Assembly (NCBI GenBank): GCA_963674835.2
Contig: CAXXKC010000003.1
Location: forward strand, 2,232,001-2,296,000
Source: G963674835 sp963674835
GTDB lineage: Bacteria > Planctomycetota > Planctomycetia > Pirellulales > Thermoguttaceae
DNA: 64,000 nt
Direction of reading: 5' to 3'
Position 1 is the stretch's first letter. Every line of letters starts with the position of its first letter. A program made the position numbers and the translations under genes. Positions 61,706 to 64,000 of the stretch are shown here, piece by piece. The notes below the pieces were generated by a model, which had not been told where the DNA came from, ran no database searches, and saw nothing but the letters and a program-made list of their open reading frames with translations.

Positions 61706-62353
61706 TCAGGGGGTATCGAGGGCAAACTGGACGGCGGCTCGAATGAGTTCGGCGCTATTGTGAAGATCCAGCTTCTTCTTAATGTTCTCTCGATAGTTCT
61801 CGACCGTCTTGCGACTGATGCCGATGTACTCGGCAATGCTACGAGTGGTGTATCCCCGACCGATGAGCTGAAACACCTCCATCTCGCGGTCCGACAGCGT
61901 GGCGATCGGCGACTGTTGGATGTTGCACTTGGATTCTACGGCCCGGTGGTGCATGACGCGGCTGGCCGAAGCACCGCTGAGATAGACCTCACCGCGGAGC
62001 ACGCGAATGATGGCATCGATCAACTGATCGGTCGCCTGCTCTTTGTTCACGTATCCCATGGCGCCGGCCCGCAGGCTGCGCTCGGCGAAGAGCGATTCGT
62101 CCTGGGCGGAAACAATGAGCATCTTCATTTGCGGCCGAATCGCCTTGATCTGGCGCACTAGATCCAGTCCGTTGCCTTCCTTCAACATAAGGTCGATGAC
62201 GGCCAAGTCGGGATCGGTCGCCTGAACCATGCGGAGGGCTTCTTCGGCATCGGCGGCCTCTCCGCAGACCGACAGGCCTTCGTGCCGGTTAATCAGTCTG
62301 GCATAGCCGACCCGAACGATGGGGTGGTCGTCAACGATGAGTATGCCAGCCAC
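61706..62353 (-). CDS. LuxR/NarL-type response regulator
   Basis: A 215-residue two-domain regulator. Receiver: ILIVDDHPIVRVGYARL with phospho-Asp in LAVIDLMLKEG and Lys in YVNKEQAT. C-terminal LuxR helix-turn-helix: LSDREMEVFQLIGRGYTTRSIAEYIGISRKTVENYRENIKKKL. The GTG at 62353 is chosen because the receiver begins at once and GAGG precedes it. It is the right class to be a partner of the kinase at 24168 or the hybrid at 49823, but no kinase is adjacent. Confidence 0.9.
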   Translation of the reverse strand: MAGILIVDDHPIVRVGYARLINRHEGLSVCGEAADAEEALRMVQATDPDLAVIDLMLKEGNGLDLVRQIKAIRPQMKMLIVSAQDESLFAERSLRAGAMGYVNKEQATDQLIDAIIRVLRGEVYLSGASASRVMHHRAVESKCNIQQSPIATLSDREMEVFQLIGRGYTTRSIAEYIGISRKTVENYRENIKKKLDLHNSAELIRAAVQFALDTP

Positions 62354-62906
62354 GCGCGTGCCTCGATGGCGTAAGGGTTGTGAGGGACTCGACAAAGACG
62401 GCCTACGATTTCGTTGTACCGACGATGCCCAGATGTGCCACTTGCCACTGCGCAACGGTCACGGTGAAACGGGAGGCCGGCGGCAATGTCGCTGGGAGCT
62501 GTCGCTTGGGTTCGCCGGCGTCGCCAGGTTCCAGAAGTGGATTATATCGGTGCTCGACATCCCAGCCAATGTGCAGGCCTTGTGTAGCGGTGGCGGCTGT
62601 GAGGCGGGATATGCCCTGACGTGAGCTCCCTGTATGTGATCTGGGAATTCTCCGATCGGTAGCTGATGCGGAAGGATGGCTCCGGCACTGGGCAAGAATG
62701 GGCTTGACAGTGGCCCCAGCGTCAGGATTCCGAGCACGATTTCGGAGATTCCGCCGAGGAACTGGATGGACCGTCCCCCGCCCATCTCGGTGTGGCTCGC
62801 GGAGTCTGGAACAAACCCTCGTTCTGCCGTAGCGGAAACGCAAGAGGACGCCGCCATGCTGTCGACAGAGGGCGACAGGCTGGCCGGGTTGCGTCGCGGG
62901 GTGTCG
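62354..62906. other. Intergenic region with an unsupported open frame
   Basis: 553 bases between two minus-strand genes. A 132-codon frame at 62459-62857 has no recognisable domain, an odd composition and no clear ribosome site, so I do not call it a gene. Confidence 0.4.
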
Positions 62907-64000
62907 TCAGCCGACGCCGGCGTTTTCCAGCGACTGCGCCGTCATGCCACCGACGAAGCTAAGCAGTTTGTGGGAATGCTCGGACTGCTTGAGTTTGAGA
63001 ATCGCCTTGGCCTCGATCTGGCGGATTCGCTCACGGGTGACGCAGAAGATCTTGCCGACATCGTCCAAGGTATACGAGTGGCCATCGCCGAGGCCGTAGC
63101 GGAGCTTGAGCACCTCGCGTTCGCGCCAGCTCAAGACGCTCAAAGCTTCCTCCATGCGAGACTTGAGCAGATGGTCGTCGATCTCCTGAACGGGATCGGC
63201 CTCGCGGTGGTCGGGCAGCCACTCACCGCGCGTGGTTTCATCACGGTTGCTGACGGGCTGGTCGAGCGAAAAGGGCTGATAGCGCAGTTTCATCGCCCGA
63301 TGCAGATCGTCGGTCGTGATGCCGACCGCCTCGGAGATTTCTTCGAGGCTGAGCTCTCCCTCATGTCCTCGGGTTACGCGGTCCGTGGCATCCCACATAC
63401 GGCCGACTTTCTGGGCGACGCCGGCCGGCACGCGGATGGTGCGGCTCTGGTCGCTGATGGCCCGAGTGATCGCCTGGCGGATCCACCACGTGGCGTAGGT
63501 GCAGAACTTGTGGCCCCGCTCGTGCTCGAACTTGTCGACGGCCCTCATCAAGCCCGTATTGCCCTCCTGGATGAGGTCGAGGAAGTTCATGCCGCGGTTG
63601 CGATATTTCTTGGCGATGGAAACGACCAAGCGGAGGTTGGCGGCGCAAAGCCGCTGGCGGGCGGATTCGTACTGCACCTGATGCTGCGCCATTCGGCGGA
63701 CTCGATGCTGCAGCGTGGAGGGGCTCTCCAGGACCGACGCGGCCAGCCGTTCGAGTCGCATGCCGATTCGGGAGGCCGATTCCTCATCGCCGGCTGGGAC
63801 GTCGTTGAGCCGGCGAAGGAGGCCCTGCATTTGCCGCGAAACGTTGCGAACTTCCTCGATCACCGACTGGAGCGGGGCCATCTGCGGCCGGATCTGCTCG
63901 ACCAGTTCGACCGCCTGGCGGCGCCGGCTCAGTATTCGTCGCCAAGCCCGGTGGCGGGTCTCTGCTCGCTGAGAGCCGTCGTTGACGCGGGCGAAGTCTT
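62907..64000 (-). CDS. Sigma-70 family RNA polymerase sigma factor, 5' end outside the window
   Basis: 363 residues are visible. The reading frame stays open from the first ATG-like start (63881) to the right edge (63998), where it reads DFARVNDGSQRAETRHRAWR and RRRQAVELVEQIRP, coding that belongs to the non-conserved/region 1.2 part of RpoD-like factors. The start codon is therefore beyond the window. Region 2 is NLRLVVSIAKKYRNRGMNFL to WWIRQAITRAISDQSRTIRVP, region 3 EISEAVGITTDDLHRAM, region 4 DDVGKIFCVTRERIRQIEAKA. It is close to the primary sigma type. Confidence 0.9.
   Translation of the reverse strand, partial: DFARVNDGSQRAETRHRAWRRILSRRRQAVELVEQIRPQMAPLQSVIEEVRNVSRQMQGLLRRLNDVPAGDEESASRIGMRLERLAASVLESPSTLQHRVRRMAQHQVQYESARQRLCAANLRLVVSIAKKYRNRGMNFLDLIQEGNTGLMRAVDKFEHERGHKFCTYATWWIRQAITRAISDQSRTIRVPAGVAQKVGRMWDATDRVTRGHEGELSLEEISEAVGITTDDLHRAMKLRYQPFSLDQPVSNRDETTRGEWLPDHREADPVQEIDDHLLKSRMEEALSVLSWREREVLKLRYGLGDGHSYTLDDVGKIFCVTRERIRQIEAKAILKLKQSEHSHKLLSFVGGMTAQSLENAGVG

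Noticed and set aside
62459..62857. A 132-codon frame between the LuxR regulator and the sigma factor
   Set aside because: No domain, no ribosome site, and the hydrophobic part is too short and irregular. Kept only as a remark.
1..64000. tRNA, rRNA, CRISPR, prophage, insertion sequence or origin
   Set aside because: I looked for cloverleaf-like stems, regularly spaced direct repeats, transposase or integrase motifs and DnaA-box clusters in the gaps and found none that could be supported by eye. A covariance-model scan would be decisive.

Overview
The window reads as a piece of chromosome from a planctomycete, probably near the Pirellulales/Thermoguttaceae. This is inferred from gene content, not from a marker phylogeny. 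The clues are a DUF1559 major-pilin-like protein with its companion lipoprotein, a PEP-CTERM protein, two DUF2961 proteins, PQQ-type and TolB-type propellers, a planctomycete-style sigma/anti-sigma pair, an Hsp70-like chaperone next to a membrane J-like protein, many secreted carbohydrate-active enzymes, and high GC. I found no tRNA, rRNA, CRISPR array, transposase or phage gene.

Layout. 1-9.5 kb holds the cell-shape operon on the minus strand (coiled-coil protein, small membrane protein, mreB, mreC, mreD, PBP2), driven by a near-consensus promoter at 7091-7120. It is followed by lnt, a TrpG/PabA glutaminase and a FliN-like protein. 10.8-19 kb carries a degenerate flavin disulfide-oxidoreductase relative, mnmA, a GlcG/HbpS-like protein, a secreted glycosidase, a hydrogenase maturation protease translationally coupled to a cyclic-nucleotide-binding protein with no hydrogenase genes nearby, and a BioF-like aminotransferase. 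19-22.4 kb is a very large Ser/Thr kinase preceded by a structured leader. 22.5-34.2 kb has two DUF2961 glycosidase-like genes, a cytoplasmic histidine kinase, a PEP-CTERM protein, a double-thioredoxin-fold protein, a PQQ propeller, an ECF sigma operon and a sugar isomerase-like protein.

34.4-37.5 kb is the most unusual block: a cysteine-desulfurase-like gene, two small unknown proteins and two V4R-like proteins in one tight run, with a palindrome upstream and a strong terminator hairpin downstream. 37.7-49.6 kb is a polysaccharide-degradation region (sialidase-like, GH31-like, GH29-like and GH-A genes) with the DUF1559 pair, a TetR regulator and a cold-shock gene. It contains a truncated duplicate of one glycosidase and a promoter-to-terminator interval that looks like a small RNA. 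49.8-64 kb holds a hybrid kinase lacking its phospho-histidine, the Hsp70/J-like pair, more secreted enzymes, a Tyr-rich repeat protein, a conserved gene broken by an in-frame amber codon, a LuxR response regulator and a primary-type sigma factor that runs off the right edge.

A 95-base repeat occurs three times (17661, 46791, 49609) with a possible fourth, diverged copy near 59748. Most genes are single units or short operons. The shared theme outside housekeeping is export: extracellular glycan degradation, envelope growth and signalling.
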